Part shown: positions 16,374 through 25,460 of the stretch, one piece after another | How positions within the stretch are numbered: position 1 is the stretch's first letter | Layout of the letters: every line of letters starts with the position of its first letter | Source of the DNA: an uncultured Spirochaetia bacterium | Lineage (GTDB): Bacteria > Spirochaetota > Spirochaetia > SZUA-6 > Bin103 | Direction: 5' to 3' | Length of the DNA stretch: 64,000 bases | Assembly (NCBI GenBank): GCA_958296075.1 | Contig: CATQHW010000001.1 | Coordinates: 62,001 to 126,000 of the forward strand | The notes under the pieces: generated by a model | Told to the model about the DNA's origin: nothing | The model's input: the letters and a program-made list of their open reading frames with translations, nothing else | The model's database searches: none | Made by a program: the position numbers and the translations under genes

Positions 16374-16385
16374 TAACGGACGTTA
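16374..16385. promoter_or_regulatory. Candidate activator-binding inverted repeat
   Basis: TAACG-GA-CGTTA is a perfect 5-bp inverted repeat about 72-85 bp upstream of the -24 element of the sigma54 promoter, the usual distance for an enhancer-type activator site. The arms are short, so it may be chance; no second copy was noticed upstream of the internal promoter. Confidence 0.3.
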
Positions 16386-16462
16386 GCACCGTGGAAGATT
16401 TCTTACGACTCGCGAGCGCAGTCAGGTCTGTCGCTACGTGAGAAAGGGAAGGGAGGGGTGGG

Positions 16463-16491
16463 TTGACAACCAACGGAATACACCCTAACCT
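16463..16491 (+). promoter_or_regulatory. Candidate sigma70 promoter for the CARF-HEPN gene
   Basis: TTGACA at 16463-16468 and TAACCT at 16486-16491 are separated by 17 bases. The -35 is perfect and the -10 weak. The start codon of the CARF-HEPN gene is about 60 bases downstream and is preceded by GGGAGG. Confidence 0.5.
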
Positions 16492-16554
16492 GCCGCTTGG
16501 ACGGTCCAACCAACCGGGGACCATCCCAAAGAGCACACCGTGCCGGGAGGATTC

Positions 16555-18105
16555 ATGAGCACAGTTGTAGTGGCGTCTGTCGGAAACCGCGACGTCCGGT
16601 ATCAGTCATCACATGGCGGGCGCTTCCTGCTAGCAGACCCAAATGATACAAAGACTGTAGCCAATGATATTGGATTGAATCCTCGTTCGACTTTCAGGGA
16701 GGTTACGGAAGAGCTTCGATTGCAGTATGAGATGGCCCCTCCCATGGTGACTCACAATCAATTCCGGTTTCCCATCCTGCGTCCGGCGCTTGATTTCATA
16801 CTCAATGAAACCAATCATATCGACCGTTTGATGCTCATCGTCACGAACCAGAACCCGCCGCACGGGAACGATACGATCCATTGTGGTGCTCTGATCAAGA
16901 AAGTGATCAAGAATAATAGAAACATAGGCAATAATATCGGTCATATCGACCTGCTTATGCTACGTGACCGACCCCATCTTGCAGATCCCATGTATGAGAA
17001 GGTTCGTGACGAAATTGTTCAATCATTCCGCGGCCTTGATATTGACAGATTCTATGCACTGCCAACTGGCGGTATTCCAGCCATTACTTGCGCGTTACGC
17101 CACGTAGGATTGAATCTGTATGGCGGAAAATGCAAAGTCATAGAAGTGGTTATACCCCGTAACGATCAAAACGGGGCAACTCCTGGAGACGCTCAACCTC
17201 TAAACCCTGCACCGTACTTGAAGGATACGGCACGTTTCAGCGCCCGAGCACTGATAGAGCACGGTAACTACGCGGGAGCCTTGGACGTCCTGGAGACATT
17301 CGGAGCAACTCATTGGAACCCACCTCATTGGAACCCACCATTGCTTCATCTATTGAGACATGCGATCAACAGGGTCAATCTTCATCATCGTAGAGCACGA
17401 CAATCAGCCGATGAAGTGCGTAACCGTTGGCCGGCTATGCCTCCTGAACTGAATGCCGCCCTGGTTTTGCCACAAGGCGATCATGCTGTACTAGGCAACA
17501 CCAACGAGGTGCGCTTTCTGATAGAAGCGGGACTGAAACAAGAGCGATACGCTGACGCTATAGTCCGCATCGCTCAGTTTCGTGAGTCATGTCAGGCAAT
17601 ATTTTCCGTAAAGATGCTATTCGACAATGACAATTACAACGAAGAAGGAGACCATTTTAGCGCTGGCGTTCGCACGTATCTTGTAGATAGATGGCTCTCT
17701 TATAATGTTAATGAACTCCATAATGCCCTGAATCAACCTAATTGGCAGAGAAGGGGAGTTAATGGATGGAGAAATGTAGATAGGGAAGTCGTATTTCAGC
17801 GTGCGGTCATGCTGGCGCAGTTCGATAATTGTTGGAACGACCTCGGTCAATTGATTAATTGGGATGGATTCAAGAGGGATAATGGTCAACGTGGTATCAT
17901 TCCTCTCCGAAATCATGCCATTCATACTCCGGCCGGCGTATCTAGGGGTAGGCTTGAGGAAGAAATAGGAGGCAGCTTAGACTACTTGATTGATCATCTC
18001 CAGCGCATAGTAGATAAGCTGTACGAATGCTTTGACAAAACTCCGAATGATGACCCCTATCCTGTTTTGAAACAGAACATGCTGTCGTTACTAAACGACC
18101 AATAG
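16555..18105 (+). CDS. CARF-HEPN ribonuclease (Csm6/Csx1-like type III ancillary effector)
   Basis: The ATG at 16555, with GGGAGG six bases upstream, gives 516 residues. The N-terminal CARF-like half begins VVVASVGNRDVRYQ, has IDRLMLIVTNQ near residue 90 and the ligand-loop motif ALPTGGIPAIT (170-176 core). The C-terminal half carries a HEPN motif, Arg452-x4-His457 (RNHAIH), the catalytic signature of Csm6/Csx1 RNases. Such proteins are switched on by cyclic oligoadenylate from Cas10 and cut RNA non-specifically. A 15-bp tandem duplication (17311-17340) encodes a doubled HWNPP. Base composition is clearly more AT-rich than the flanking adaptation genes, suggesting transfer. It is divergent from the CARF-sigma54 operon, and its 3' end faces the effector operon's terminal RT fragment. 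Confidence 0.85.
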   Translation: MSTVVVASVGNRDVRYQSSHGGRFLLADPNDTKTVANDIGLNPRSTFREVTEELRLQYEMAPPMVTHNQFRFPILRPALDFILNETNHIDRLMLIVTNQNPPHGNDTIHCGALIKKVIKNNRNIGNNIGHIDLLMLRDRPHLADPMYEKVRDEIVQSFRGLDIDRFYALPTGGIPAITCALRHVGLNLYGGKCKVIEVVIPRNDQNGATPGDAQPLNPAPYLKDTARFSARALIEHGNYAGALDVLETFGATHWNPPHWNPPLLHLLRHAINRVNLHHRRARQSADEVRNRWPAMPPELNAALVLPQGDHAVLGNTNEVRFLIEAGLKQERYADAIVRIAQFRESCQAIFSVKMLFDNDNYNEEGDHFSAGVRTYLVDRWLSYNVNELHNALNQPNWQRRGVNGWRNVDREVVFQRAVMLAQFDNCWNDLGQLINWDGFKRDNGQRGIIPLRNHAIHTPAGVSRGRLEEEIGGSLDYLIDHLQRIVDKLYECFDKTPNDDPYPVLKQNMLSLLNDQ

Positions 18106-18507
18106 AAAACACCATACTCTCGTCCGCGGAAGTGCTGCACGAACGCGAATGTCGGCGCCACCGGCACGAGGCCACCGTTGCTCTGCACGCGGAACCGTAT
18201 ATGCTCCGGCTCGCGGTTCGGGTGACGCGCCCGCGCCGGCGACGGTCGAGCATGACCTGACCAAGAGCTGGTGTTGGATTCCTTGCCGGCCTCCACAGGT
18301 GGGTCACCTTCGGGGCGGCGCTACGTTGGGGTGGGTCCAATTATTGCCCGGCGTCGCGTGCCGAGGTCCCGCGTCAGGTCACCGTGCCGCTCGCGGCGAA
18401 CGTATCCACATATCCACAGGCGGTCCCGCCCCTCCCCCTTTTCCGCCGCCTCTTGCTACATTCCTTCTGAACTGCCTGGGTGGGTCAAAAACCGATCGGC
18501 GTTTGGC
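18106..18507. other. Intergenic region without recognisable gene
   Basis: About 400 bases between the CARF-HEPN stop and the truncated RT. Only short, unconvincing ORFs occur on either strand and none resembles a known family to my reading. It may contain debris from the deletion that removed the rest of the RT gene. Confidence 0.5.
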
Positions 18508-18825
18508 TCACTTTTTGACCGGCGCGCGCAGGATCCCAATCGGTCGGGTTTCTCCACCCGTTCCTTTCGCTAGGTGCGCCCGCCTCACCGGCGACGCACG
18601 ATAGGACCCCGCCTTCGCGCGCTCCAGCAGTGATTGCAGATTCTGCTCCAGGTTCTCCCCGTACTGCTCGGCGGTCTGCTCGTCGACCCCCACTGCGCCG
18701 TCCTTCCGGGTGCGCCTGTGGGCTTCGTGCAGCCACTCCAGATCCAGGTGATACGCCAGCGACGTGAACGCCATGTCGCGGTGGGTTCTCGCGTTGGTTG
18801 CTATCCGCTGCTGTTTCGTTGACAC
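18508..18825 (-). pseudogene. Truncated group II intron reverse transcriptase/maturase (N-terminal 105 residues)
   Basis: The frame opens with GTG at 18825 and reads like the start of a group II intron RT: SLAYHLDLEWLHEAHRRTRK, DGAVGVDEQTAEQY, then SYRASPVRRAHL and GETRPIGIL of the first RT blocks. It then stops at RAPVKK, before the catalytic YADD region. It is therefore inactive as an RT. It begins only 6 bases after the Cas7-insertion gene, so no intron ribozyme 5' domain separates them. It could be debris of a second intron-type RT once joined to the effector operon, distinct from the intact RT at 12898-14085. Confidence 0.8.
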
Positions 18826-18831
18826 GTTCCC

Positions 18832-21189
18832 CTATGACTCAGGCGATGCAACCGAGGCCGCCGGAGTCATGGCTTTCGGATACTTTCCCCCAGCGGGAGC
18901 GCCGCTCGCAGCAAGGTTCGCATCGTGGTTGCTGTCCACCGGGAGCCATCCGTACATTGCAAATCGCGGAGGATAAACCCACGCGGACGGCCCTGAGGGA
19001 AGTCTCAGGAGCGCCTTCAACGCCTTGGCGAGGTCCAGGTTCTCCCACTCGCCATGTGGCGTGATCCATTTCTTGTACGCATTGACATGCTCTCGGACCT
19101 CCGCGTCCGCCACCACTATGGTCAAGGGAGCGTTGAGACTCGCATAGGCATCCTGAGGCCGGCACGCTACCCTGAGTTTCAGGTCGGTCGTGACAGAGCC
19201 AAGACCACGCGGTTTTCCCTTTCCGATCTTGAGTCCGTACTCGTCCGGTTCGTTCTCGTTCTTGAATGCTAGATCCGGCTTCAAAGAGATCAGGAGCGCT
19301 CCGAGTTCCGCACTCGTGAGATTGTTGAAGTGCACCCTGCCCTTGAACACTGAACTCTCCGGCAACGGTTTGATCGGCGCCTGTAGCTGGTTCGCGATCT
19401 TGTCCGTCCAATCCCCAGGAACGCCCTGGCTCATGGTGTCGAGTCTGTGAACCGGCGGTATGTCGTCGCTTTCCTTATTCCCCTTTGCTCTCTGATGCCA
19501 ATAGAACTTGCGGCCGCGCAGCCGAGCGTGCTTGTCATGGTCGGTAGCCTTTCCATTCCTTCCCGTCAGATAGAGGGGACGGGACTTCGCCTTGCTGCCC
19601 GACGGCGAGGTTAGCGGCATCAGGCTGAGCGGCGGCCTACTTGCGAGGTCTCTGTCGCAACAGTTTGGGCCCCAAAACATACCGAACCGTACGCGCCCCT
19701 GGAACGGATGGCTGCTGCCGCCATGTGTTCCGGCGAATCCGAAGACGGCCTCCGCAGGATCGCTATTGGCAAGAGCCGATTTACTGGCGTCGCGCGAGGC
19801 GAACTTGCCCATCAAGCCGCGGGTACTCTTATCGGACGGCCACATGAAATTGACATTCCGTCCGAAGCATAGAAGCCTGCCGCGATCCGCGATACCGAAA
19901 ATCAAATCACCTCCTTTTATCTTGAATATATTCTTCTTGATATCAGCGGAGTACACTGGTGCGTGTGCACCAGCACTGTGCATCGGGCCGTAGAAACATC
20001 TCGCGGCAGCCGCCGCGTTTCCCTGCACACCGCCATGTTTCTTCATATGCGGGTGTTCTTTCATAGACTTGAATCGCTCGACAATTCCGAAATCGAGCGC
20101 GAATCTACTCCTCTGCGGCCTGTAACGTATCGTCTCCCACCTATGGTTATGACCGTTCGGCCTATTCCTCGCAACGAAGAACAAGTTGGCTGCAAACTTA
20201 CGTTCCGTGACACCATTACCGGCTTTCGGCGGAGGAAGATTGGTCGTTCGAGGGTTTTGGTTTCCCGCATTATCGTACAGCCCGTAATCGCACTCTTCGA
20301 CTTCGCCCTTCTTCATGGTCGCTGTAGGCATGGATACGATACGGAACAATCTGAACGCACGACGGCGGTACAACGGCGGCCATTTGTGTTCGGTGTCCGT
20401 CACGCCGGCGCGGCTGTTCGTTAGCGCCTCGAACACGCTGCGTACGGCTCCCTTGACCGATGAACCGGGAATCGCGTACCGATCTTGAGTTCCGTTCCAG
20501 CAATGAAAGAAATCGCGCGGCGGATCGGTATGTTTCTCTTCTCTCGCGGCACCGAGATCTGTGGATGGCACGAATATGGGAGTGCGAGCGGTGAAGAGAA
20601 CGTCGATCGACCCGGATATCCGAGCCGGACGATGTTTGTCGTGGGTTCCCTCACATGGCTGTTCAGCAAGTTGTGGTGTTCCGTCCAGCCAGGGAACGAA
20701 ATTGTACGGATTCTGATCAATATCAGGATTGGAACCGAGTGAGTCCACCCTATACGGTCTGTCTCTACCGTGTCGGTCTCTCCGCGTATAGGGAGGATCG
20801 AACACCAGCTCTTCACCGTCGGTTTCGTAATTGACGACCTTGACCGTTTGCCCGCGGTTCATGTGAGCGGTGGCGTTGGACGGTGATGAAGAAGGCGACG
20901 CCGCTGGTGGCCCCTGCAGAGTGGCATCGGAACGCGGCCTGATGTTAGCAGGTGTCGGATTATCCGCATATTCGCACGCCAATGACCATCCAGGTTTCGG
21001 ATCATCTCCGAAGGCATCCTTGATCTCTTTGGAAAAATCATCCAGCGAGGTTCTGCTCCTTAGTGTTGATCCTACTTTTATTTGCGCAAGACGAGTGCCA
21101 GTGTCATCAAAATCGCAAATGATAACCGAGACTGCTGGAGGCAATCTTCTTCGGTTGTCGCCTCTTCCCTCTCTTCTTCTCTTTGCCAT
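18832..21189 (-). CDS. Type III-D variant Cas7-insertion RAMP protein (TIGR03986-like)
   Basis: The 785-residue protein is a large RAMP. It has DRYAIPGSSVKGAVRSVFEA near residue 235 (the PGSSxKG loop of Cas7 proteins), a long insertion, and a C-terminal glycine-rich loop GLKIGKGKPRGLGSV near 675. Size and order match the TIGR03986 family and the Cas7-insertion subunit of the III-Dv complex. It would cap the crRNA backbone next to Csx19 rather than cut target RNA. It is the last intact gene of the operon cas10, cas7-5-11, cas7-2x, csx19, cas7-insertion. Codon composition is AT-richer than the window average. A sigma54-like match at 21085-21100 inside it is probably fortuitous. Confidence 0.8.
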   Translation of the reverse strand: MAKRRREGRGDNRRRLPPAVSVIICDFDDTGTRLAQIKVGSTLRSRTSLDDFSKEIKDAFGDDPKPGWSLACEYADNPTPANIRPRSDATLQGPPAASPSSSPSNATAHMNRGQTVKVVNYETDGEELVFDPPYTRRDRHGRDRPYRVDSLGSNPDIDQNPYNFVPWLDGTPQLAEQPCEGTHDKHRPARISGSIDVLFTARTPIFVPSTDLGAAREEKHTDPPRDFFHCWNGTQDRYAIPGSSVKGAVRSVFEALTNSRAGVTDTEHKWPPLYRRRAFRLFRIVSMPTATMKKGEVEECDYGLYDNAGNQNPRTTNLPPPKAGNGVTERKFAANLFFVARNRPNGHNHRWETIRYRPQRSRFALDFGIVERFKSMKEHPHMKKHGGVQGNAAAAARCFYGPMHSAGAHAPVYSADIKKNIFKIKGGDLIFGIADRGRLLCFGRNVNFMWPSDKSTRGLMGKFASRDASKSALANSDPAEAVFGFAGTHGGSSHPFQGRVRFGMFWGPNCCDRDLASRPPLSLMPLTSPSGSKAKSRPLYLTGRNGKATDHDKHARLRGRKFYWHQRAKGNKESDDIPPVHRLDTMSQGVPGDWTDKIANQLQAPIKPLPESSVFKGRVHFNNLTSAELGALLISLKPDLAFKNENEPDEYGLKIGKGKPRGLGSVTTDLKLRVACRPQDAYASLNAPLTIVVADAEVREHVNAYKKWITPHGEWENLDLAKALKALLRLPSGPSAWVYPPRFAMYGWLPVDSNHDANLAASGAPAGGKYPKAMTPAASVASPES

Positions 21190-21192
21190 GGT

Positions 21193-21798
21193 TCACCTCA
21201 CGTCGCGTCTTTCGTCGCTGCCGGCGGCTACGCCGATGAATCGATGCGCAATCAGGAGCGGCTGCGCGAGCGCCCGCGCGGCAGCGGTATCATCCAGGCC
21301 GGCCCATTCGGGCTCGGTGCGCCAGTATTCGGCCACGTTGACGTAGGCGCGATCACGTGTCCGCGCAACATCACGGGCATCCACAGGATACACGAATCGC
21401 TTTCCGGGGTATCGTGCTTCGCGATAATCGCCATTGCGGTCGTCATGGATGCCACGCAGGTAATAGCGACGAATCGTCCTGTGGACGCACTGCCCTTTGG
21501 AACGGTGCTCACGGGTGATACAGGCTGTCCAGTTGCCGTCGGCCAGTCGCCGCCAGCGCGCTTCGGTCGTTGCATCGAATATCCGGCCCTCGAATGGGGT
21601 GCTCGGCTCTAAAACACCGTCGATGCAGAGCCGATCGAGGGTGCAGCAGTCGAGAGACTCCGTATAGACGAACACGCTCGTTCCGTTACTCCACTCAGAT
21701 TGCTGCATGATCGCGGCCATCAAAGCCTGCCACGTCTCTTCTTGAATCGGTAGCTCTTGGATTCGAGTCTCGGTCCGCGCCGCAGGGTATTTACTCAT
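21193..21798 (-). CDS. csx19: Csx19-like type III-D subunit
   Basis: The likely start is the ATG at 21798, which forms an ATGA overlap with the stop of cas7-2x and has AAAGG just upstream; it gives 201 residues. The central part, FDATTEARWRRLADGNWTA, then RRYYLRG, YPGKRFVYP and AYVNVAEYWR, resembles the TIGR03984/Csx19 family, small beta-rich proteins found only in type III-D loci. In the III-Dv complex Csx19 sits at the crRNA backbone near the Cas7-insertion subunit. Assignment rests on weak motif similarity plus exact operon position, and no catalytic residues are expected. Confidence 0.65.
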   Translation of the reverse strand: MSKYPAARTETRIQELPIQEETWQALMAAIMQQSEWSNGTSVFVYTESLDCCTLDRLCIDGVLEPSTPFEGRIFDATTEARWRRLADGNWTACITREHRSKGQCVHRTIRRYYLRGIHDDRNGDYREARYPGKRFVYPVDARDVARTRDRAYVNVAEYWRTEPEWAGLDDTAAARALAQPLLIAHRFIGVAAGSDERRDVR

Positions 21799-23291
21799 CC
21801 TTTGGGTCTCCGAGTTGCCGAATCCCACGCTGATTTCACAAATCCAAGGCGAGCTCCCAAGTCCGAGACAGTCGGTTGGCCGCAACATTCGGTGGGTTGG
21901 CGGACTGCCACAGTTTCGACGAGTGACCACGTGGCTCGCTCGATCTCGACTTCCCTGACGTAGCCGTATCCGCGGGTTGTGCGGGAGCCGATCCACAAGC
22001 CGCGCTCAGCGGCGTCGCGCAGAGCAAAAAGCAGCAAGGCAACCGCCTGGCGATGGTTGTGATCGCCTTGGTCCCACCGAACGAGCATCCTGGAACGAAA
22101 GCACGGGCTGGCCAACGCTGCGGCCGAAAACAGAAGATTCGTAGCGGCGAAACCGGTCACTCGGTCGATGGCAACGTGGTTGAGCAGAACGGGCTTGGGC
22201 GTGCCGATCAGGATCGCCTCTTCTATCCTGATGAGGCCTTGCGCATCTTCGCTTCCAAACAGGACCTTCGACAGCGTGCAGATGCCCAAGGATTTCGCAA
22301 TGCGCTCGGCGAGCGCGCGAAGTGGCCCGCGGAGCGCAGAACCCGGAACGATGGGCGCGCCGTCCGGTCGTGTCTGCCAAGCGGCATCTGCCTCCCGACG
22401 CGCGGTCGAGAACGGCGACGTACTGTCGGGGTCGCTGATATCGATCGCCGCGACCAGCATCGGTCCGTCGAAGGTCAGCCGGAGATCCAGGCGGAGCCAT
22501 GACCAAGCCGCAGGTTCGTCATTCTCTCGGAGTCTCGGAGCGTCCGGCTTTGCCGTGGGCTCCTTCACGTCTGTCGCCAGCGCCGCCGCGCTTACGGCAG
22601 CCTGAGCCGTCCCACGGAGTTTCGACTTGAGGAATGCTGACAGGTTCCGAGGCTCGGCCCGATCGACGTACGACCATTTCATTACATCGGAGTCGCCGTT
22701 CGACTTCCTCGTAGTCGCAGCTCCGAGTCCCCACCCGGTCTTGCCGCCAAAGGCGAGCAATCCGTCTCGAAGAGCTTCGGCGACGGACCTCAACAGCACC
22801 AATTCGGGGTCGTCCAGCGTGTCCCCTTCGTAGATCAGACGGAGTGTTCCGTAAGGCGCGTACGCAATCTCCTGATCGAACTTGGCGCCTTTTTCGACAG
22901 CTCCCCAATCCCGTCTAATCTTCACGTGATCGCGGACTTGCAGCATCGAAGGCCCGTTCAATTCGAGATCCAGCACGGTCAGCCGTCCCTGCCAGTCGTC
23001 ATTCTGTCCCGTTGCGGCACGTCCGGGAGTGACCCCGAACAGCCGCCGCACGTAGGCGCGCTCGATTCCCAGCAACGGCGCCTCGCGTTGGCACCAGTCG
23101 GCAAGCACCCCGCGAATGCTCGATCCCGGTAACCAGACGTTGTCGTCGGCATCGCGCAGCAACGGTGCATCTGTCGCCACCGACAGCGCCTCCCCCGTAC
23201 CGACATGCAGAGGACCCGTGAATTCCAGTTCGCACTCGAGCTCCACGCGCAGCGGGCCTCGGCTCAGACGGTCGTTGAACGCGTCGGCCAT
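21795..23291 (-). CDS. Cas7-2x: tandem Csm3-like RAMP protein
   Basis: The 498-residue protein contains two Cas7/Csm3 domains. Domain 1 (about 15-235) has GPLHVGTGEALSVATDAPLL, LPGSSIRGVL and GGKTGWGLGAA. Domain 2 (about 265-470) has PIVPGSALRGPLRA, VLFGSEDAQGLIRI and GSRTTRGYGYV. Aspartates at 41 and 302 occupy the position of the catalytic Asp of Csm3 (14 residues before the PGSx motif), so both domains should cut target RNA at 6-nt spacing. The two-domain fusion matches Cas7-2x of the III-Dv complex. It follows the Cas7-5-11 gene by 3 bases and overlaps csx19 by 4. Confidence 0.88.
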   Translation of the reverse strand: MADAFNDRLSRGPLRVELECELEFTGPLHVGTGEALSVATDAPLLRDADDNVWLPGSSIRGVLADWCQREAPLLGIERAYVRRLFGVTPGRAATGQNDDWQGRLTVLDLELNGPSMLQVRDHVKIRRDWGAVEKGAKFDQEIAYAPYGTLRLIYEGDTLDDPELVLLRSVAEALRDGLLAFGGKTGWGLGAATTRKSNGDSDVMKWSYVDRAEPRNLSAFLKSKLRGTAQAAVSAAALATDVKEPTAKPDAPRLRENDEPAAWSWLRLDLRLTFDGPMLVAAIDISDPDSTSPFSTARREADAAWQTRPDGAPIVPGSALRGPLRALAERIAKSLGICTLSKVLFGSEDAQGLIRIEEAILIGTPKPVLLNHVAIDRVTGFAATNLLFSAAALASPCFRSRMLVRWDQGDHNHRQAVALLLFALRDAAERGLWIGSRTTRGYGYVREVEIERATWSLVETVAVRQPTECCGQPTVSDLGARLGFVKSAWDSATRRPKG

Positions 23292-23294
23292 GAA

Positions 23295-25460
23295 CTACTC
23301 CCCGGTCCCTGATCCGCGGTTGATCAGAATCCCCAACGCGAACAGGAGTTGGTCCCGGTGGTCCCACAGCTCATCGGGTATGGTCTTCATGACCGTGACC
23401 CACTTGGCTGGCGCGTTCCTCTCTCGTTCCTTCTCAGCGCGTTTGTCACAGAACGTCTTCAGACGGTTGAGATCGCCGTCGTCGCTGCCGCTCGATCGCG
23501 TCCCGGCTCTCAAGCGTGCGGCGATCTCCTGAAGTGCGGGGTTACACGCTTCGGGTACCCTCTTGCCAGCAAACCGTCGGGCAATACCCGCAAGTGCCTC
23601 GGGCGTCACGCTGATGCCGGGCCAGGGCATATGCTCTCCACACGCTTTCGGGATTGCCGGTGACTCAGCGTCCAATGTAGTCGATGCCGAGCCCCCGAAC
23701 CACGGAGGGTCGACCGCGATCCAGCCGAACCCCTCATGCGAACGCTCACCGATATGCTTACGGTCGTATAGCTGTTTTCGCAGGGATTCCGCTGCTTCCG
23801 GCGATCTGCAGCGCAAGCGCCACACCGAGCCGGCAGCGATTGTCGTGACGGCAGCGCGGGCGTGTCGCCAGTTCGTCATCCATCCTCCACGACGTCCGGG
23901 AGCCGTACGGATGGCCGAGTCCTGGTCACCGCCCGGCTCTATCCCATCGAACTCGTGGGACCACCAGGCAATGTCAAGTGTTCGCAGCGAATATCCAGTC
24001 GCCGAATCGTACACGAGCGCCGGCGAGACCAGTTGCACTATCACTTCACACTCAGACAGTGCTGTCGATGTCGAAGATGTCGCGGCACTCGAGAATCCGG
24101 GACCGGCACCATCTTCCTCGACTCGTACGGTCGCCCGACCGTTTCCGGCGCTGATCCGCTTGCCGAGCAGCAGGGTCAGATCCTGCTGCTCTAATGCTGA
24201 TTCCGGCACCCGCGCCCAGGCCACGAACGTGGTGTCGGGGACCAGACTTTCGCGGGCGTACAGCGCACCACTTCGCTTGCTGCCGGTGCGGTAGTCCCGC
24301 GCTACGTGCATCCGTGTCTCTCGCAGTCCGGTCTCACTAGCCAGCGTTGCCTGTGTACCGCTTCCAAGTATCGCATCACCGGCCGTGGAGCGCCACTGCA
24401 AGGCGGAACCGTCCGCCGCCGTCGGAAATTTGCCCGCGAGCGTGTCGTGCACCGGTCTTGTATCGCCGAGCGGACGCTTGGTCGTGACGAACGAGCGCGG
24501 AGCGGGTATGGCCAACTCGTCGGCGACGACGCGAAAGGCGGGCGTCCATGCGGTTTCGTCCGACAGCCACGACAGGATCAGAGCCGGCGTATGTCCCGAC
24601 CGGCGCCAGTACCCCGCGAGTGCGCCTCGCAACGTGGTGGCCGCGATCCAGTCGTTGGTCGTCACTTTGTTCGAGATCTCCGGCGCGTCGGGCAGACATG
24701 TCGGTTCCTCGAGAGTGATCGTGAGTTTGAACCACTTCTGTCGTGTTGGATTGGGAGTCGGCAGCGGCTGCGCGTAAGATTTCGGTTCATTTCGCGTAAC
24801 GCCATCCGACTTCATGATCTCACGACGAAGTGACTCCAGCCGTTCCGGCGAAAGGATCTCGGCCGGCTCATGTGCGCCGCCATCCACTTCGACGCCGATG
24901 GAACAGAGCGACATACGTCCCCAACCGATGCCGGCCTTGCCACCGATCGATTCGACGGCCGTCAGAGCCGCAATCAGCAGCGTCTCTACCACTGCTACTT
25001 CGTCGTCGATGACGCTTACATGGTAGCACGCGCGAAACCTGAGCCCCCGTGGGACGATTTCGGTCTTCCGCAGGGTCTTTTCCCGTGCAGTGCCGGTTGC
25101 ACGGTCAATCGCGGTGGAGGTAAAGACTTGCGCACGCGTTTCCCGGCGCGAGGGTTCGACCAGCGTGGCCGGCGTGCACCTGGCGATCGCATCCCCGCCA
25201 AACAGACGCGCCAGAGGCCATGAACACGGCTCCGCCGTTCCCTGCAAGGCGTAGTGCTTCTCCTGCGGCGCCCCTGACCAAGCCGCGACCTGCTCGGCTC
25301 CCATCCTGAGGGCGCCCTTGATGGCCTCGCCGTAGATGACGGCGTCACCTGCCGGCTTACGTTGCACCAAGCTGTCGGCGACTCCCAATCGGGACAATCC
25401 CGAGCCCACGTGCAGCGGGGAGTTGGATTCCCACACCCAGGTGACTCTGATCTCAGCCAC
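23295..25460 (-). CDS. Cas7-Cas5(Csx10)-Cas11 fusion protein, type III-D variant
   Basis: The GTG at 25460 (VAEIRVTWVW) is preferred: it overlaps the cas10 stop by 8 bases and starts exactly at the Cas7 fold, giving 721 residues. The N-terminal Cas7 domain has SPLHVGSGLSRLGVADS, with Asp29 in the catalytic Csm3 position, YGEAIKGALR and IGWGRMSL. The middle (about 240-610) begins with KLTITLEEPTCL and contains TTLRGALAGYWR, as in Csx10/Cas5. The last ~110 residues are helical and charged with no RAMP motif, consistent with a fused Cas11 small subunit. This architecture is that described for Cas7-Cas5-Cas11 in the III-Dv complex. No separate cas11 gene is present in the locus. Confidence 0.8.
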   Translation of the reverse strand: MAEIRVTWVWESNSPLHVGSGLSRLGVADSLVQRKPAGDAVIYGEAIKGALRMGAEQVAAWSGAPQEKHYALQGTAEPCSWPLARLFGGDAIARCTPATLVEPSRRETRAQVFTSTAIDRATGTAREKTLRKTEIVPRGLRFRACYHVSVIDDEVAVVETLLIAALTAVESIGGKAGIGWGRMSLCSIGVEVDGGAHEPAEILSPERLESLRREIMKSDGVTRNEPKSYAQPLPTPNPTRQKWFKLTITLEEPTCLPDAPEISNKVTTNDWIAATTLRGALAGYWRRSGHTPALILSWLSDETAWTPAFRVVADELAIPAPRSFVTTKRPLGDTRPVHDTLAGKFPTAADGSALQWRSTAGDAILGSGTQATLASETGLRETRMHVARDYRTGSKRSGALYARESLVPDTTFVAWARVPESALEQQDLTLLLGKRISAGNGRATVRVEEDGAGPGFSSAATSSTSTALSECEVIVQLVSPALVYDSATGYSLRTLDIAWWSHEFDGIEPGGDQDSAIRTAPGRRGGWMTNWRHARAAVTTIAAGSVWRLRCRSPEAAESLRKQLYDRKHIGERSHEGFGWIAVDPPWFGGSASTTLDAESPAIPKACGEHMPWPGISVTPEALAGIARRFAGKRVPEACNPALQEIAARLRAGTRSSGSDDGDLNRLKTFCDKRAEKERERNAPAKWVTVMKTIPDELWDHRDQLLFALGILINRGSGTGE

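Noticed and set aside
18057..18340. Minus-strand ORFs in the gap after the CARF-HEPN gene
   Set aside because: They partly overlap the end of the CARF-HEPN gene antisense, have no recognisable motif or ribosome binding site.
21085..21100. Sigma54-like TGGCACTCGTCTTGCG inside the Cas7-insertion gene
   Set aside because: Correct spacing, but it lies within coding sequence with no gene start downstream in that position; probably chance.
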